From Tranquillimonas rosea (GTDB lineage: Bacteria; Pseudomonadota; Alphaproteobacteria; Rhodobacterales; Rhodobacteraceae): a stretch of 64,000 bases of DNA. A model generated the notes under the pieces. It did no database searches and had not been told where the DNA came from. It saw nothing but the letters and a program-made list of their open reading frames with translations. The stretch spans positions 434,001-498,000 of the forward strand of contig NZ_FOGU01000001.1 in assembly GCF_900111315.1 (NCBI RefSeq). The letters run 5' to 3'. This document shows positions 29,063-40,965 of this stretch, piece after piece; within the stretch, counting starts at the first letter, position 1; each line of letters starts with the position of its first letter. The translations under genes were made by a program, and so were the position numbers.

Positions 29063-30193
29063 ATGAAGAGTAATCTAGTCGCGCGCACCGCGCTTGCCGG
29101 CGGTGCGCTGGCCGTTCTGCTGCCGGCCGTCGGCGCAGCGCAGACCGCAGACCCGCAGGCCCGGATCGCCGCGCTCGAACAGCGGGTCGCCGAACTTGAA
29201 TCCCAGCAGCAGAGCTCGGGCCCGACGCTGGACATGCCGGGCGGCATGAGCGTCGAGATTTACGGCTACGCCAAGGCCGACCTGTTCTTCGATCAGGACT
29301 ACGACCTGGGCAACACGATCTTCTCGCTGGGCTCGGTCGGTCTGCCGAACGGTCCCGAGGAAGGCGATTTCCAGAACGCCATCGCATACGAAAGCCGCCT
29401 GGGCGTGAACACCACGCTGCCGACCGAGATGGGCGACATCAAGACCACCATCGAGGGCGACTTCTACGGCGGCGGCGGCGGCGAGTTCCGCCTGCGCCTT
29501 GCCTACGGCGAGTTCATGGGCCTGCAGGCAGGCAAGAACTGGACCAACTGGATGCCGCTCGATTCCTACCCGCTCACGCTGGATTTCCAGGGACCGGCGG
29601 GCATCCCCTTCGCGCGTGAAGCGCAAGTTCGCTACACGTTCAATCCCACCGACGCGCTCGAGGCCTCCTTCTCGCTCGAGGACGATCCGAACGACGAGTC
29701 CGACCGCTTCGCCGTCACGGCCGCAGGGCAGTATTCGTTCAACGACAGCAACTCGGTCCGGCTCGGCGCCGTGTCGCGCTCGATCGACGACGAGGACGGC
29801 TACGGCGTGGTCCTGTCCGGCGTCGCGGGCCTGTGGCAGGGCGGCACCTTCGTCGGCAACTACATCCACGGCGAGGGCATCGGCAGCTACATGGTGTTCC
29901 CGACCGACGACGTCTACGACGGCAACGCCGTCGAGACCGACGCGGTGTCGCTGCAGGTCCGGCAGGAAGTGACCGACAAAATCACGCTTTCGGCGGCCTA
30001 TGGTTACCGTGAGATCGGGGACGGCGCCGTGAACGACACCGAAGAGATCGAAACGATCCACCTCACCGCCACCTACACCCCGGTGGAGCAGGTCACGATG
30101 GGCGTCGAGTACATCACCGGCGAACGCACCGAGTTCGACGGCGACAGCTACGACGCCGACCGCGTGCAGGCCTCGGTGCAGTACGACTTCTGA
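29063..30193 (+). CDS. Outer-membrane porin, DcaP-like
   Basis: 376 residues with a signal peptide (about 1-25, ending VGAAQ), then a short coiled coil (RIAALEQRVAELESQQ) and a beta-barrel starting MSVEIYGYAKADLFFDQDYD. This layout and the segments NTTLPTEMGDIKTTIEGDF and GEFMGLQAGKNWTNW match the DcaP-type trimeric porins, which pass small anionic compounds. The protein ends in an aromatic residue (VQYDF), needed for BAM-mediated insertion. The upstream frame to 28904 is not part of the gene; GCGGAG precedes the ATG. Divergent from the GST gene. Confidence 0.88.
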   Translation: MKSNLVARTALAGGALAVLLPAVGAAQTADPQARIAALEQRVAELESQQQSSGPTLDMPGGMSVEIYGYAKADLFFDQDYDLGNTIFSLGSVGLPNGPEEGDFQNAIAYESRLGVNTTLPTEMGDIKTTIEGDFYGGGGGEFRLRLAYGEFMGLQAGKNWTNWMPLDSYPLTLDFQGPAGIPFAREAQVRYTFNPTDALEASFSLEDDPNDESDRFAVTAAGQYSFNDSNSVRLGAVSRSIDDEDGYGVVLSGVAGLWQGGTFVGNYIHGEGIGSYMVFPTDDVYDGNAVETDAVSLQVRQEVTDKITLSAAYGYREIGDGAVNDTEEIETIHLTATYTPVEQVTMGVEYITGERTEFDGDSYDADRVQASVQYDF

Positions 30194-30201
30194 TCCCGGC
30201 G

Positions 30202-30228
30202 CCGGGCGGCTATTCCGCGGCCGCCCGG
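30202..30228. terminator. 9-bp perfect hairpin between convergent porin and aminotransferase genes
   Basis: CCGGGCGGC (30202-30210) pairs with GCCGCCCGG (30220-30228) around a 9-base loop. It begins 8 bases after the porin stop and overlaps the last codons of the opposing aminotransferase gene. No T-run follows, so it may act mainly for 3'-end stability. Confidence 0.5.
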
Positions 30229-31421
30229 CCCTGCCAGACCGCGCCGACCTCGGCGCGGATGATGCGGGCGATCTGCGCGCAATCCCTTTCGTCGAACGTC
30301 AGCGGCAGCCGCATGTCGAGCAGCCCGGCCAGGACACGGTCCGTCTCGGGCATCGGCTCGGGCGCGGCGTAGCGCCAGTGCACGTAGCGCGAGGTGAAGG
30401 CCGCCGGCGCCTCGGCCCCGAACCATTTCAGCTCGACCCCGCGGGCGGCGCAGCGCTCGACCACGTCCCGCACCGCCTCTGGCGACCAATCCTCCAGCAG
30501 GAACTGGAAGGACGACCCGACGAACGCCTCCGGCGCCGGGCGGTCGATCAGCGTCAGGCCCGGCGTTTCGGCCAGGCCCGCCTCGACCACGCGATACCGG
30601 GCCGTCCACGCGGCACAGTTCCGGTCCAGCGCCCGCAGTTGCGGCCGAAGGATTGCCGCGCGCAGGTTGTCCATCCGGCCCGAGACGTTGGGGATGTCGG
30701 GATGTTGCGTTTCGAAATGGGCGGGCGGCGGCGCGGCGGCGTGCCGGTCGAACAGCATGTAGCTGCCCGACAGCAGGATCGCCCGCGCCATCACGTCGGG
30801 ATCGTCCCCGACGATCAGCCCCCCCTCGCCCGAGTTCATGTGCTTGTAGGTCTGGGTCGAGTAGCACCCCAGCGCCCCGTGCCGGCCCGACGGCACTCCG
30901 TTCCAGCGCGCGCCCATGGTATGCGCGCAATCCTCGATAACCGTGACGCCAGCGGCATCGCAGATCCGCATCAGCGCCTCCATGTCGCAGACATGCCCGC
31001 GCATGTGCGACAGTAGCAGCACCCCCGCGCCGCTCGACGCGATCTTCGCCGATAGGTCGTCGAGGTCCAGAGTCAGTCCGCGGGTCACGCCGACGAAGAC
31101 GGGATGCCCGCCGACGCTCTGGATCGCGCCGGGCACGGGCGCCAGCGTGAAGGCGTTCGACAGGACCGGCTCGCCGCCGCCGACGCCCACCGCCCGCAGC
31201 GCCGTCGCCAGCGCGGACCCGCCCGAGGCGACGGCAAGGCAGTAGCGCGCCCCAGTATAGGCGGCGAACTCCACCTCCAGCCGGGCGACCTCCGCCGTCT
31301 CGCCCGGAGCCGAGTTGTAGCGGTGCAGCCGGCCGTGGCGCATCACCTCGACCGCGGCGTCGATGCCATCCTCGGGAATCGGCTCCTGCTGCGTAAAGCT
31401 GCCCTCGAACCGTTCGGTCAT
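30210..31421 (-). CDS. DegT/DnrJ/EryC1/StrS-family PLP aminotransferase
   Basis: 403 residues of the sugar-aminotransferase family. PLP-site residues visible: Asp164 (VIEDCAH) for the pyridine nitrogen and the Schiff-base Lys193 in YSTQTYKHMNSGEGG; GGSALATAL binds the phosphate. Family members transaminate keto-sugars on nucleotide carriers, but some act on other compounds; the substrate cannot be named here. GAGGAG lies 7-12 bases before the ATG. It follows the HAD phosphatase gene by 9 bp and probably shares its transcript. Confidence 0.85.
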   Translation of the reverse strand: MTERFEGSFTQQEPIPEDGIDAAVEVMRHGRLHRYNSAPGETAEVARLEVEFAAYTGARYCLAVASGGSALATALRAVGVGGGEPVLSNAFTLAPVPGAIQSVGGHPVFVGVTRGLTLDLDDLSAKIASSGAGVLLLSHMRGHVCDMEALMRICDAAGVTVIEDCAHTMGARWNGVPSGRHGALGCYSTQTYKHMNSGEGGLIVGDDPDVMARAILLSGSYMLFDRHAAAPPPAHFETQHPDIPNVSGRMDNLRAAILRPQLRALDRNCAAWTARYRVVEAGLAETPGLTLIDRPAPEAFVGSSFQFLLEDWSPEAVRDVVERCAARGVELKWFGAEAPAAFTSRYVHWRYAAPEPMPETDRVLAGLLDMRLPLTFDERDCAQIARIIRAEVGAVWQGRAAAE

Positions 31422-31430
31422 GCCCGCTCC

Positions 31431-32096
31431 TCAGCCGATCAGACCGCGCACCACGCCGCCCAGTTCGTCATAATGGGGCAACAGCGCCTCGGGTGCCAGA
31501 TCGGCGACGCCGGCGCCTTCTGGGCCGAACGTGACCAGCACCGAGGGCACGCCCGCGGCGCGGGCCGTCTCGCGGTCGGTGACGGTGTCGCCCACCAGCA
31601 GCGACCGCGTCGGATCGCCGCCCGCCAGCCGCACCGCCTCGAAATAAGGCGCGGGGTCTGGCTTGCGCAGGGGCAGCGTGTCCGCCCCGACCAGCGCGCC
31701 GAACCAGTGCCGCGCGCGAAGGCGGGTCATCAGCGTCTCGGCCAGCCCGCTGGGCTTGTTGGTGCAGATGGCCACGGCATAGCCTTCGTCTCGCAGGGCC
31801 GCGATCGCCGCCGCGACACCGGGATAGAGCACCGTGTGGGTGTCGATGTTCTCGCCGTAGAGTTCGAGCAGCCGCGGATACTGCGCCTCGACCGCGGCAT
31901 CGACATCCGCCTCGTCCAGCCGCTCGAACCCGAGCCGCAGCATCGCGCGGCCGCCGCGGAACGCGGTCGACTTGTCGGCCACGGGATCGAGCTGCGGCCC
32001 CGCGCCGATCTCGCCGAAGCAGCCGTTCGCCGCCGCTATCAGGTCGGCGCCCGTATCGGCGAGCGTGCCGTCGAGGTCGAAGATCACAGTGCGCAT
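31431..32096 (-). CDS. gph: HAD-family phosphatase, phosphoglycolate phosphatase-like
   Basis: 221 residues of HAD subfamily IA. Motif I is FDLDGT (nucleophile Asp7, acid Asp9), motif II lies in CTNKPSG, motif III is the Lys of RKPDPAPYF, and motif IV is VGDTVTDRETA. It best fits phosphoglycolate phosphatase, which removes 2-phosphoglycolate from DNA-repair or oxygenase by-products, but HAD-IA specificities are hard to tell by sequence. AAGGA precedes the ATG. Divergent from glmU; upstream of the DegT aminotransferase in one operon. Confidence 0.82.
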   Translation of the reverse strand: MRTVIFDLDGTLADTGADLIAAANGCFGEIGAGPQLDPVADKSTAFRGGRAMLRLGFERLDEADVDAAVEAQYPRLLELYGENIDTHTVLYPGVAAAIAALRDEGYAVAICTNKPSGLAETLMTRLRARHWFGALVGADTLPLRKPDPAPYFEAVRLAGGDPTRSLLVGDTVTDRETARAAGVPSVLVTFGPEGAGVADLAPEALLPHYDELGGVVRGLIG

Positions 32097-32166
32097 GGTG
32101 TCCTTTCGATGCCGACGCGTTCCGACGGATGAAACGCGCCGTAACCATCTTTGATCGCGCACCGAC

Positions 32167-32194
32167 TTGTGGCACGCCGCATCGCAGTTAGAAC
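32167..32194 (+). promoter_or_regulatory. Candidate glmUS promoter
   Basis: TTGTGG (32167-32172) and TAGAAC (32189-32194) are spaced 16 bases apart and lie about 30 bases before the glmU ATG. This is the best sigma-70-like pair in the 126-bp divergent spacer between gph and glmU; the match is partial. Confidence 0.3.
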
Positions 32195-32222
32195 GACACC
32201 AGCCAAAAAGAAAGAGCAGCCG

Positions 32223-33580
32223 ATGTCCGCGACACTGATCGTCCTTGCCGCCGGCCAGGGCACCCGGATGAACTCCGACCTTCCGAAGGTCCTGCACCAG
32301 GTGGCCGGGGCGCCGCTCTTCGCGCACGCTCTGGCATCCGGTGCCGCGCTGTCGCCGGCCCGCACGGTGCTGGTCGCCGGGCACGGAATCGACCGGGTGC
32401 GCGAGGCGGCGGCGGAACTCGATCCCGAGATCACGGTCGTCGAACAGGCCGAGCAGCTGGGCACCGCCCACGCCGTCGCCCAGGCCCGCCCGGCGCTCGA
32501 GGGCGCGACCGGGGACGCGGTCGTGCTCTATGGCGACACCCCGTTCATCTCCGGCGAGACCCTGCGGCGCATGGCCGCCGCGCGGGCCGAGGGGCATGCC
32601 GTCGTCGTCCTCGGCTTCGAGCCCGTCGATCCCGCCCGCTACGGCCGGCTGGTGATGGAGGGCGACCGGCTGGCACGGATTGTCGAGTACAAGGACGCGA
32701 GCGAGGCAGAACGCGCGATCGGGCTGTGCAACTCGGGCGTGGTGATGGCCGACGCCGAGGCCCTGTTCGACCTGATCGACGCGGTCGGCAACGACAATGC
32801 AAGCGGCGAGTACTACCTGACAGACATCGTCGCCATCGCCAACGACAAGGGGCTCAGCTGCACGGCGGTCACCTGCCCCGAGGCCGAGACGATGGGCGTC
32901 AACACGCGCGGCGACCTCGTCCGCGCCGAGGCGGTGTTCCAGCAGGCGGCACGCAGCGCGGCGCTGGAGGACGGCGTCACCCTGACCGCGCCCGAGACCG
33001 TCTTCTTTTCGCACGACACGGTCGTGGGGCGAGACAGCGTGGTCGAGCCGAACGTCGTCTTCGGCCCCGGCGTGTCCGTCGAATCCGGCGCGACGATCCG
33101 CGCCTTCAGCCATCTCGAGGGCTGCCATGTGGGCAACGGCGCGGTGATCGGACCCTACGCGCGCCTGCGTCCCGGCGCAGAGCTGTCGAACGACGTGCGC
33201 GTGGGCAACTTCGTCGAGATCAAGAGCGCCCAGATCAGCGACGGCGCCAAGGTGAACCACCTCAGCTATATCGGCGATGCCAGCATCGGCGCGGGCACGA
33301 ATGTCGGCGCGGGCACCATCACCTGCAATTACGACGGCGTATTCAAGCACCGGACCGAGATCGGCGAGCGGGCGTTCATCGGCTCGGACACGATGCTGGT
33401 TGCGCCGGTCAGCATCGGGGACGAGGCGATGACCGCCAGCGGCTCGGTAATCACATGCGACGTGCCCGAGGGTGCGCTGGCGCTGGGACGCGCCCGGCAG
33501 GTCAACAAGGACGGCCTGGCGCGCCGGATGTTCGAAAGATTGAAATCTCTTAAAGCCAAATCCACAAAACAGGTGAAATA

Positions 33581-33581
<1 letters not shown>
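32223..33581 (+). CDS. glmU: Bifunctional UDP-N-acetylglucosamine pyrophosphorylase / glucosamine-1-phosphate acetyltransferase
   Basis: 452 residues. The N-terminal uridyltransferase domain begins LIVLAAGQGTRMNSDLPKVL with the nucleotide-binding loop and contains YGDTPF; the C-terminal left-handed beta-helix acetyltransferase domain has the hexapeptide pattern (GNFVEIKSAQI, HLSYIGDASIG, TITCNYDG). It makes UDP-GlcNAc for peptidoglycan and lipopolysaccharide. The stop overlaps the glmS start by one base (TAATG), so the two enzymes of the pathway are co-translated. Confidence 0.96.
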
Positions 33582-35395
<1,814 letters not shown>

Positions 35396-35401
35396 CGCCG
35401 C

Positions 35402-37030
35402 TCAGGCGCCCCGCTCGCGCAGGGTCCGCCGCATGATCTTTCCCGTCGCTGTCATCGGCAGCGACGGAACAGGCACGATGCGCCGAGGCGCGACATGGGG
35501 GCTGATCCTGGTGCGGACGCGGTCGATCAGCTCCTTCTCCAGCGCGGCGGGATCGGCGCCGTCGCGGAACACCACGAAGGCGGTCACGACCTCGGTCCGC
35601 ACCGGATCGGGCAGGCCCACGGCAGCCGCCATCACGACCTGCGGATGCCCGGCCAGGCAACTCTCGATCTCGGTCGGTCCGATGCGGTAGCCCGACGAGG
35701 TGATCACGTCGTCGTCGCGCGCGACGAAACGGAAGGTGCCGCCTTCGTCGCAGGTCCCGAGATCGCCTGTCCGCATCCACTCGCCGGTGAACTTCTCTTC
35801 GGTCTTCTCGGGCTGGTTCCAATAGCGCAGGAACATCACCGGCGTCCCGCGCCGCACCGCGATCTCCCCGCTTTCGCCCGCGGGCGCCGGTTCCCCATCG
35901 GCATCGATCACCGCCACATCGTGCCCCGGCACGGCGCGCCCCATCGCGCCCGGCGGCGTGTCCTCGATCCCACGCGAGGTCGAGACCACGAGGTTGCACT
36001 CGGTCTGACCGTAGAACTCGTTCATCTTCAGCCCCAGCGCGGTCTCGCCCCAGTCCAGAAGCTCCGGCCCGAGGGACTCGCCGCCCGACCCAATCGAGCG
36101 GATGTCGACCCCGGCGGGAACGCTCGCCTGCCGCATCAGGCGCAGCGCGGTCGGCGGCAGGAACAGGTTGCGCACCGCGTGCCGGGCGATCAGGGCATAG
36201 GCCTCGTCGGGGTCGAACTTGGCGGCCCGGTGGCTGACCAGCGGCACACCGTAGTGCAGGCACGGCAGCGCCATGTCCATCAGGCCGCCGATCCAGGCCC
36301 AGTCGGCGGGCGTCCAGCCCCGGTCGCCCGGACTTGGGAACCACTCGTGGTGCAGCTCGATCGACGGCAGGTGTCCCAGCAGGAACCGATGAGCGTGCAG
36401 CGCGCCCTTGGGTGAGCCGGTCGTGCCCGAGGTATAGATCATCACCGCCGGGTCGTCCGGCCCCGTCTCGGCCCGGATCGGCGAGTCCGACGCCCGCGCC
36501 GTCTCGACCGGAAGGTCCAGGAACGGGGCCTGTGCGGCCCCCGTCACGCCGATTGTCGACACGCCCGGCAGCACGGCCGTCAGCGCCTCGACCTTGGGCA
36601 GGTTGGCGGGGTCGGTGATGATGGCAGCGGCGCCGCTGTCCTCCAGCCGGAACCGCAGCGCATCCTCGCCGAACAGGGTGAATAGAGGCAGGGCGATGGC
36701 GCCCAGCTTGTAGGCCGCGAAATGCGCAATCAGCACGTCGGGCCCCTGCGGCAGCAGGATCGCCACGCGGTCCCCTGCCGTGACGCCCCGCGCCTGCAGC
36801 ACGCGGGCCAGCCGGTTCGCCGCGCGGTAGAGGTCGATGTAGCGCCACTCGCGCGCGGTCCCGTCGGCCGCCACGTCGATGACTGCGAGGCGGTCGGGCT
36901 CGCTCTCGGCCCAGCTGTCGCAGCAGCGCTCGGCGATGTTGAACCGCGTGGGAATCTGCCAGCGGAAGCGCGCGCGCAGGTCGTTCCAACCCGCGCCGTC
37001 CGCCGGCAGGACCGTGCGATCAGAGACCAT
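35402..37030 (-). CDS. AMP-binding acyl-CoA synthetase (medium-chain / acetyl-CoA synthetase-like)
   Basis: 542 residues of the ANL superfamily. Phosphate-binding loop [11 protein letters not shown] (about residues 175-185), adenine motif [12 protein letters not shown] hinge region near 410 and the C-terminal catalytic Lys in TATGKIMRR. Overall it resembles ACSM-type/short-medium-chain acyl-CoA synthetases rather than true Acs (about 650 residues). It activates a carboxylic acid to its CoA thioester; chain length not determinable. It overlaps the upstream lipoprotein gene by 11 bp and is convergent with glmS (6-bp gap). Confidence 0.88.
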   Translation of the reverse strand: MVSDRTVLPADGAGWNDLRARFRWQIPTRFNIAERCCDSWAESEPDRLAVIDVAADGTAREWRYIDLYRAANRLARVLQARGVTAGDRVAILLPQGPDVLIAHFAAYKLGAIALPLFTLFGEDALRFRLEDSGAAAIITDPANLPKVEALTAVLPGVSTIGVTGAAQAPFLDLPVETARASDSPIRAETGPDDPAVMIYTSGTTGSPKGALHAHRFLLGHLPSIELHHEWFPSPGDRGWTPADWAWIGGLMDMALPCLHYGVPLVSHRAAKFDPDEAYALIARHAVRNLFLPPTALRLMRQASVPAGVDIRSIGSGGESLGPELLDWGETALGLKMNEFYGQTECNLVVSTSRGIEDTPPGAMGRAVPGHDVAVIDADGEPAPAGESGEIAVRRGTPVMFLRYWNQPEKTEEKFTGEWMRTGDLGTCDEGGTFRFVARDDDVITSSGYRIGPTEIESCLAGHPQVVMAAAVGLPDPVRTEVVTAFVVFRDGADPAALEKELIDRVRTRISPHVAPRRIVPVPSLPMTATGKIMRRTLRERGA

Positions 37031-37502
37031 AGACCCGCAGAGTCGGCAGGTCGGTCAGCGGGGCGTCGATGGTGCGCATGGCCCCCAGCGAGACCTGGCT
37101 GCCCGCGCCCGGCTCACCCCCGAGGGGACGCAGTTCGACACGGGCCGACTTGCCGTTCGCCGGATACACGATGCGACCGGGGCGCGTCGTGCTCACGAGC
37201 GGTGTCTTGACCCAGAGCCCCTGCTCCGTCGCCGCGCCAAGGGACGCCACGGTCTCGCCGAGAAGCTCTTCGCTCTCGCCGGCATCGGGCGGCGCACTGG
37301 CGGCGGCCCGCTCTTCGTCGGTCGTGGTGTCGAGCGCGTCGGCGGTGTTGCCGCCGCTGGTCGGCGCGGGGCTGCTCTGGGGCGCCGGTGCGGCGGCCGT
37401 CTGCTCGGGCCGCCCGCCGGACTCGCCGCCGTCGAACATGGATTGGACTTGTGCGCAGGAGGCCAGCGCGGCGGTGAGGGCAAGAAGCGAAACACGGGTC
37501 AT
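37020..37502 (-). CDS. Small lipoprotein upstream of the acyl-CoA synthetase
   Basis: 160 residues with lipoprotein signal (hydrophobic 4-14, lipobox LASC, lipidated Cys16). Residues 20-80 are a Pro/Ala/Ser/Gly low-complexity linker; the C-terminal 80 residues form a small beta-rich domain ([31 protein letters not shown]). No enzymatic motif is visible. Divergent from moaA with an 84-bp spacer; its stop lies within the start of the acyl-CoA synthetase gene, so the two are co-expressed. Confidence 0.75.
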   Translation of the reverse strand: MTRVSLLALTAALASCAQVQSMFDGGESGGRPEQTAAAPAPQSSPAPTSGGNTADALDTTTDEERAAASAPPDAGESEELLGETVASLGAATEQGLWVKTPLVSTTRPGRIVYPANGKSARVELRPLGGEPGAGSQVSLGAMRTIDAPLTDLPTLRVYGL

Positions 37503-37586
37503 GGCAGGAGCCTAGAGTGCACGCCGACATGCCGCAACGGCCACCGCACCTTGCGGCAGGGCGCCGCCGCACTTAGTCTCTGGCCC

Positions 37587-38594
<1,008 letters not shown>

Positions 38595-38631
38595 GGCGCC
38601 GGGTCACGCCCACGTGACGTCATGTTGGTCT

Positions 38632-38670
38632 CTCTGCCGCGCAGCCTAGGTGCTGCGCCGCAGAGTTTTT
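38632..38670 (+). terminator. Intrinsic terminator / possible attenuator between moaA and the alcohol dehydrogenase gene
   Basis: Arms 38632-38645 (CTCTGCCGCGCAGC) and 38652-38665 pair at 13 of 14 positions around a 6-base loop, followed directly by TTTTT (38666-38670): a textbook intrinsic terminator. It ends only 18 bases before the alcohol dehydrogenase ATG and abuts its ribosome binding site, so it may also attenuate that gene. The palindrome TGACGTCA (38615-38622) lies just before it. Confidence 0.75.
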
Positions 38671-38688
38671 AACCAAGAAGAGGCCAGC

Positions 38689-39744
38689 ATGACTGTCTCC
38701 GCTTACGGCGTGCCGCAGGAGCGCGCGCCGCTCGAACACATGAAGATCGACCGCCGCGAGACGCGCCCCAACGATGTCCGCATCGACATCCTCTATTGCG
38801 GCGTCTGCCACACCGACATCCATTTCGGTCACGACGACTGGGGCATGACGGAATTCCCGCTCGTCCCCGGCCACGAGATCGTCGGCCGTGTGACCGAGAC
38901 CGGCAGCGACGTGACCCGCTTCAAGGAAGGCGATCTTGTCGGCGTCGGCTGCCTCGTCGACAGCTGCGGGCATTGCGGCTCGTGCAAGGACGGCGACGAA
39001 CAATACTGCGAGAACGGCGCGGTGCAGACCTATAACTCGCCCGACCCGGTCTCCGGCGGGATGACGATGGGCGGCTATTCAACCAGTGTCACCGTGGTCG
39101 AGGATTTCGTCCTCAAGGTCTCGGAAAAGCTCGACACCAAGGCCGTCGCCCCGCTGCTGTGCGCCGGGATCACTAGCTACTCGCCGCTGCGCCACTGGAA
39201 CGTCAAGAAGGGCGACAAGGTCGGCGTGATCGGTCTGGGTGGCCTGGGTCACATGGGCATCAAGCTGGCCGCGGCGATGGGCGCCGAGGTCGTGATGATC
39301 ACCCGCTCGGCTGACAAGGCCGAGGACGCGAAGCGGCTCGGCGCCGACAGCGTGCTGCTCTCGGGCGACGAGAAGGCGATGGCAGCGGCGGCGGGCAGCT
39401 TCGACTTCCTGCTGAACACCATCCCCGTCAAGCACGACGTGAACCCGTATCTCACACTGCTGAAGAAGGACGCGACGATGACCATCGTCGGCTCCATCGA
39501 CGGCACCGACGAGCTGTTCGGCGGCAACCTCGTGTTCGGCCGCCGGTCACTGGCGGGCTCGCTGATCGGTGGCATCGCCGAGACGCAGGAGATGCTGGAC
39601 TTCTGCGCCGAGCACGGCGTGGTGCCGGATGTCGAGATGATCGACATCGGAGACATCAACGACGCATGGAAGCGCGTCCAGTCGTCCGAGGTGAAGTACC
39701 GCTTCGTGATCGACATGCAGTCGCTCAAGGCGCAGGCCGCCTGA
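38689..39744 (+). CDS. Zinc-dependent NAD(P) alcohol dehydrogenase (YahK / cinnamyl-alcohol type)
   Basis: 351 residues of the medium-chain dehydrogenase family. Catalytic zinc ligands: the Cys of YCGVCHTD and the His-Glu of GHEIVG; structural zinc: the four Cys in DSCGHCGSCKDGDEQYC. Cofactor loop GLGGLGHMG (about residues 182-190); the Thr/Arg-Ser after the second strand (MITRSADKAED) suggests NADP(H). Reduces aldehydes broadly; the physiological substrate is unknown. The start is supported by AAGAGG 6-11 bases upstream. Preceded by a terminator-like hairpin. Confidence 0.9.
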   Translation: MTVSAYGVPQERAPLEHMKIDRRETRPNDVRIDILYCGVCHTDIHFGHDDWGMTEFPLVPGHEIVGRVTETGSDVTRFKEGDLVGVGCLVDSCGHCGSCKDGDEQYCENGAVQTYNSPDPVSGGMTMGGYSTSVTVVEDFVLKVSEKLDTKAVAPLLCAGITSYSPLRHWNVKKGDKVGVIGLGGLGHMGIKLAAAMGAEVVMITRSADKAEDAKRLGADSVLLSGDEKAMAAAAGSFDFLLNTIPVKHDVNPYLTLLKKDATMTIVGSIDGTDELFGGNLVFGRRSLAGSLIGGIAETQEMLDFCAEHGVVPDVEMIDIGDINDAWKRVQSSEVKYRFVIDMQSLKAQAA

Positions 39745-39753
39745 CCGACCCCT

Positions 39754-39782
39754 GGGAGGGGACCCTCGCAGGGCCCCTTCCC
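39754..39782. terminator. Bidirectional terminator between convergent alcohol dehydrogenase and M20 genes
   Basis: GGGAGGGGACCC (39754-39765) pairs with GGGCCCCTTCCC (39771-39782) around TCGCA with one mismatch and one wobble. It fills the 40-bp gap between the two stop codons, as expected for a shared terminator. Confidence 0.6.
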
Positions 39783-39784
39783 GC

Positions 39785-40942
39785 TCAGGTGATCGGCAGG
39801 CGCTGCTCGACGATCTCGGCCCACCATGAGCAGCCGGCGGGGATCGCCTCGTCGTTGAAGTTGTATTCAGGGTGATGAACCGCCGCCGTGTCGCCGTTGC
39901 CGACGAGGATATAGGCGCCGGGCCGCGCGTTCAGCATGAACGCGAAATCTTCTCCCCCCATGATCAGCGCGGCCTTGTCGCACTGCCCCGAGACCGAGCG
40001 CGCCACTTCGGCGGCAAAGTCGGTCTCGTCGGGGTGGTTGTTCATCACCGGATAGTTCCGGTCATAGCGCACCTCGGCGCTGCCGCCGAACGCCAGCGCC
40101 GTCTGTTCGGCGATCCGGGTCAGCCGCTCCTGCGCCAGGTCGCGCACCCGGTCGTCCAGCGTCCGCACCGTGCCCTTCAGGATCGCCCGCTGCGGGATGA
40201 CATTGTAGGCGTTCGACGACGTCTCGACCGCGGTGACCGAGACGACGACCTGATCCACCGGATCGACGTTGCGGCTGGCGATGGTTTGCAGCGCCAGGAC
40301 GATGTGGCTGGCGATGACCGTGGGGTCGATCCCCTCCTGCGGCTTTGCGGCGTGGCTGCCGCGCCCGGTGACGACGATGTCGAACACGTCGGTGGCGGCA
40401 AAGAACGGCCCCGGCCGGATCGCGAACCGGCCCGTGGGGATGCCGGGCCAGTTGTGCATGCCGTAGACCTCTTCGATCCCGAAGCGCTCCATCATGCCGT
40501 CCTCGACCATCTCGCGGCCGCCGCCGCCGCCCTCTTCGGCGGGCTGGAAGATCACCGCCACCCGCCCCGCGAAGTTGCGCGTCTCGGCCAGGTAGCGCGC
40601 GGCACCGAGCAGCATCGCGGTGTGCCCGTCATGGCCGCAGGCGTGCATCTTGCCGGGGGTTTCGCTGGCATAGTCGAGCCCGGTCGCCTCTTCGATCGGC
40701 AGCGCGTCCATGTCGGCGCGCAGCCCGATCGTCCGCCCCGTCGCGCGGCCCTCGATCACGCCGACCACGCCGGTGCGCCCCAGCCCCTCGACCACCTCGT
40801 CGCAGCCGAACGCGCGCAGCTTGTCGGCTACGAACGCGGCGGTGCGATGCGTGTCGAACAGCAGTTCGGGATTGCGGTGCAGGTCGTGCCGCCACTCCGT
40901 GATCTCCGGAAGCCAGTCGGCAAAGCGGTTCTTGACGGGCAT
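39785..40942 (-). CDS. M20 family metallo-amidohydrolase (hippurate hydrolase / IAA-amino acid hydrolase type)
   Basis: 385 residues of the M20D peptidase group. Start MPVKNRFADWLPEITEWRHDLHRNPEL is typical; metal site motifs ACGHDGHTAM and EEGGGGG are present, with a dimerisation domain between and the final metal His in the VHHPEYNFND segment. These enzymes cleave N-acyl amino acids. AAAGGAG lies 7-13 bases before the ATG. It follows the FAD oxidoreductase gene by 23 bp and may work with it on an amino-acid derivative. Confidence 0.88.
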   Translation of the reverse strand: MPVKNRFADWLPEITEWRHDLHRNPELLFDTHRTAAFVADKLRAFGCDEVVEGLGRTGVVGVIEGRATGRTIGLRADMDALPIEEATGLDYASETPGKMHACGHDGHTAMLLGAARYLAETRNFAGRVAVIFQPAEEGGGGGREMVEDGMMERFGIEEVYGMHNWPGIPTGRFAIRPGPFFAATDVFDIVVTGRGSHAAKPQEGIDPTVIASHIVLALQTIASRNVDPVDQVVVSVTAVETSSNAYNVIPQRAILKGTVRTLDDRVRDLAQERLTRIAEQTALAFGGSAEVRYDRNYPVMNNHPDETDFAAEVARSVSGQCDKAALIMGGEDFAFMLNARPGAYILVGNGDTAAVHHPEYNFNDEAIPAGCSWWAEIVEQRLPIT

Positions 40943-40965
40943 GAAGGCTCCTTTCCGGTTCGGTG

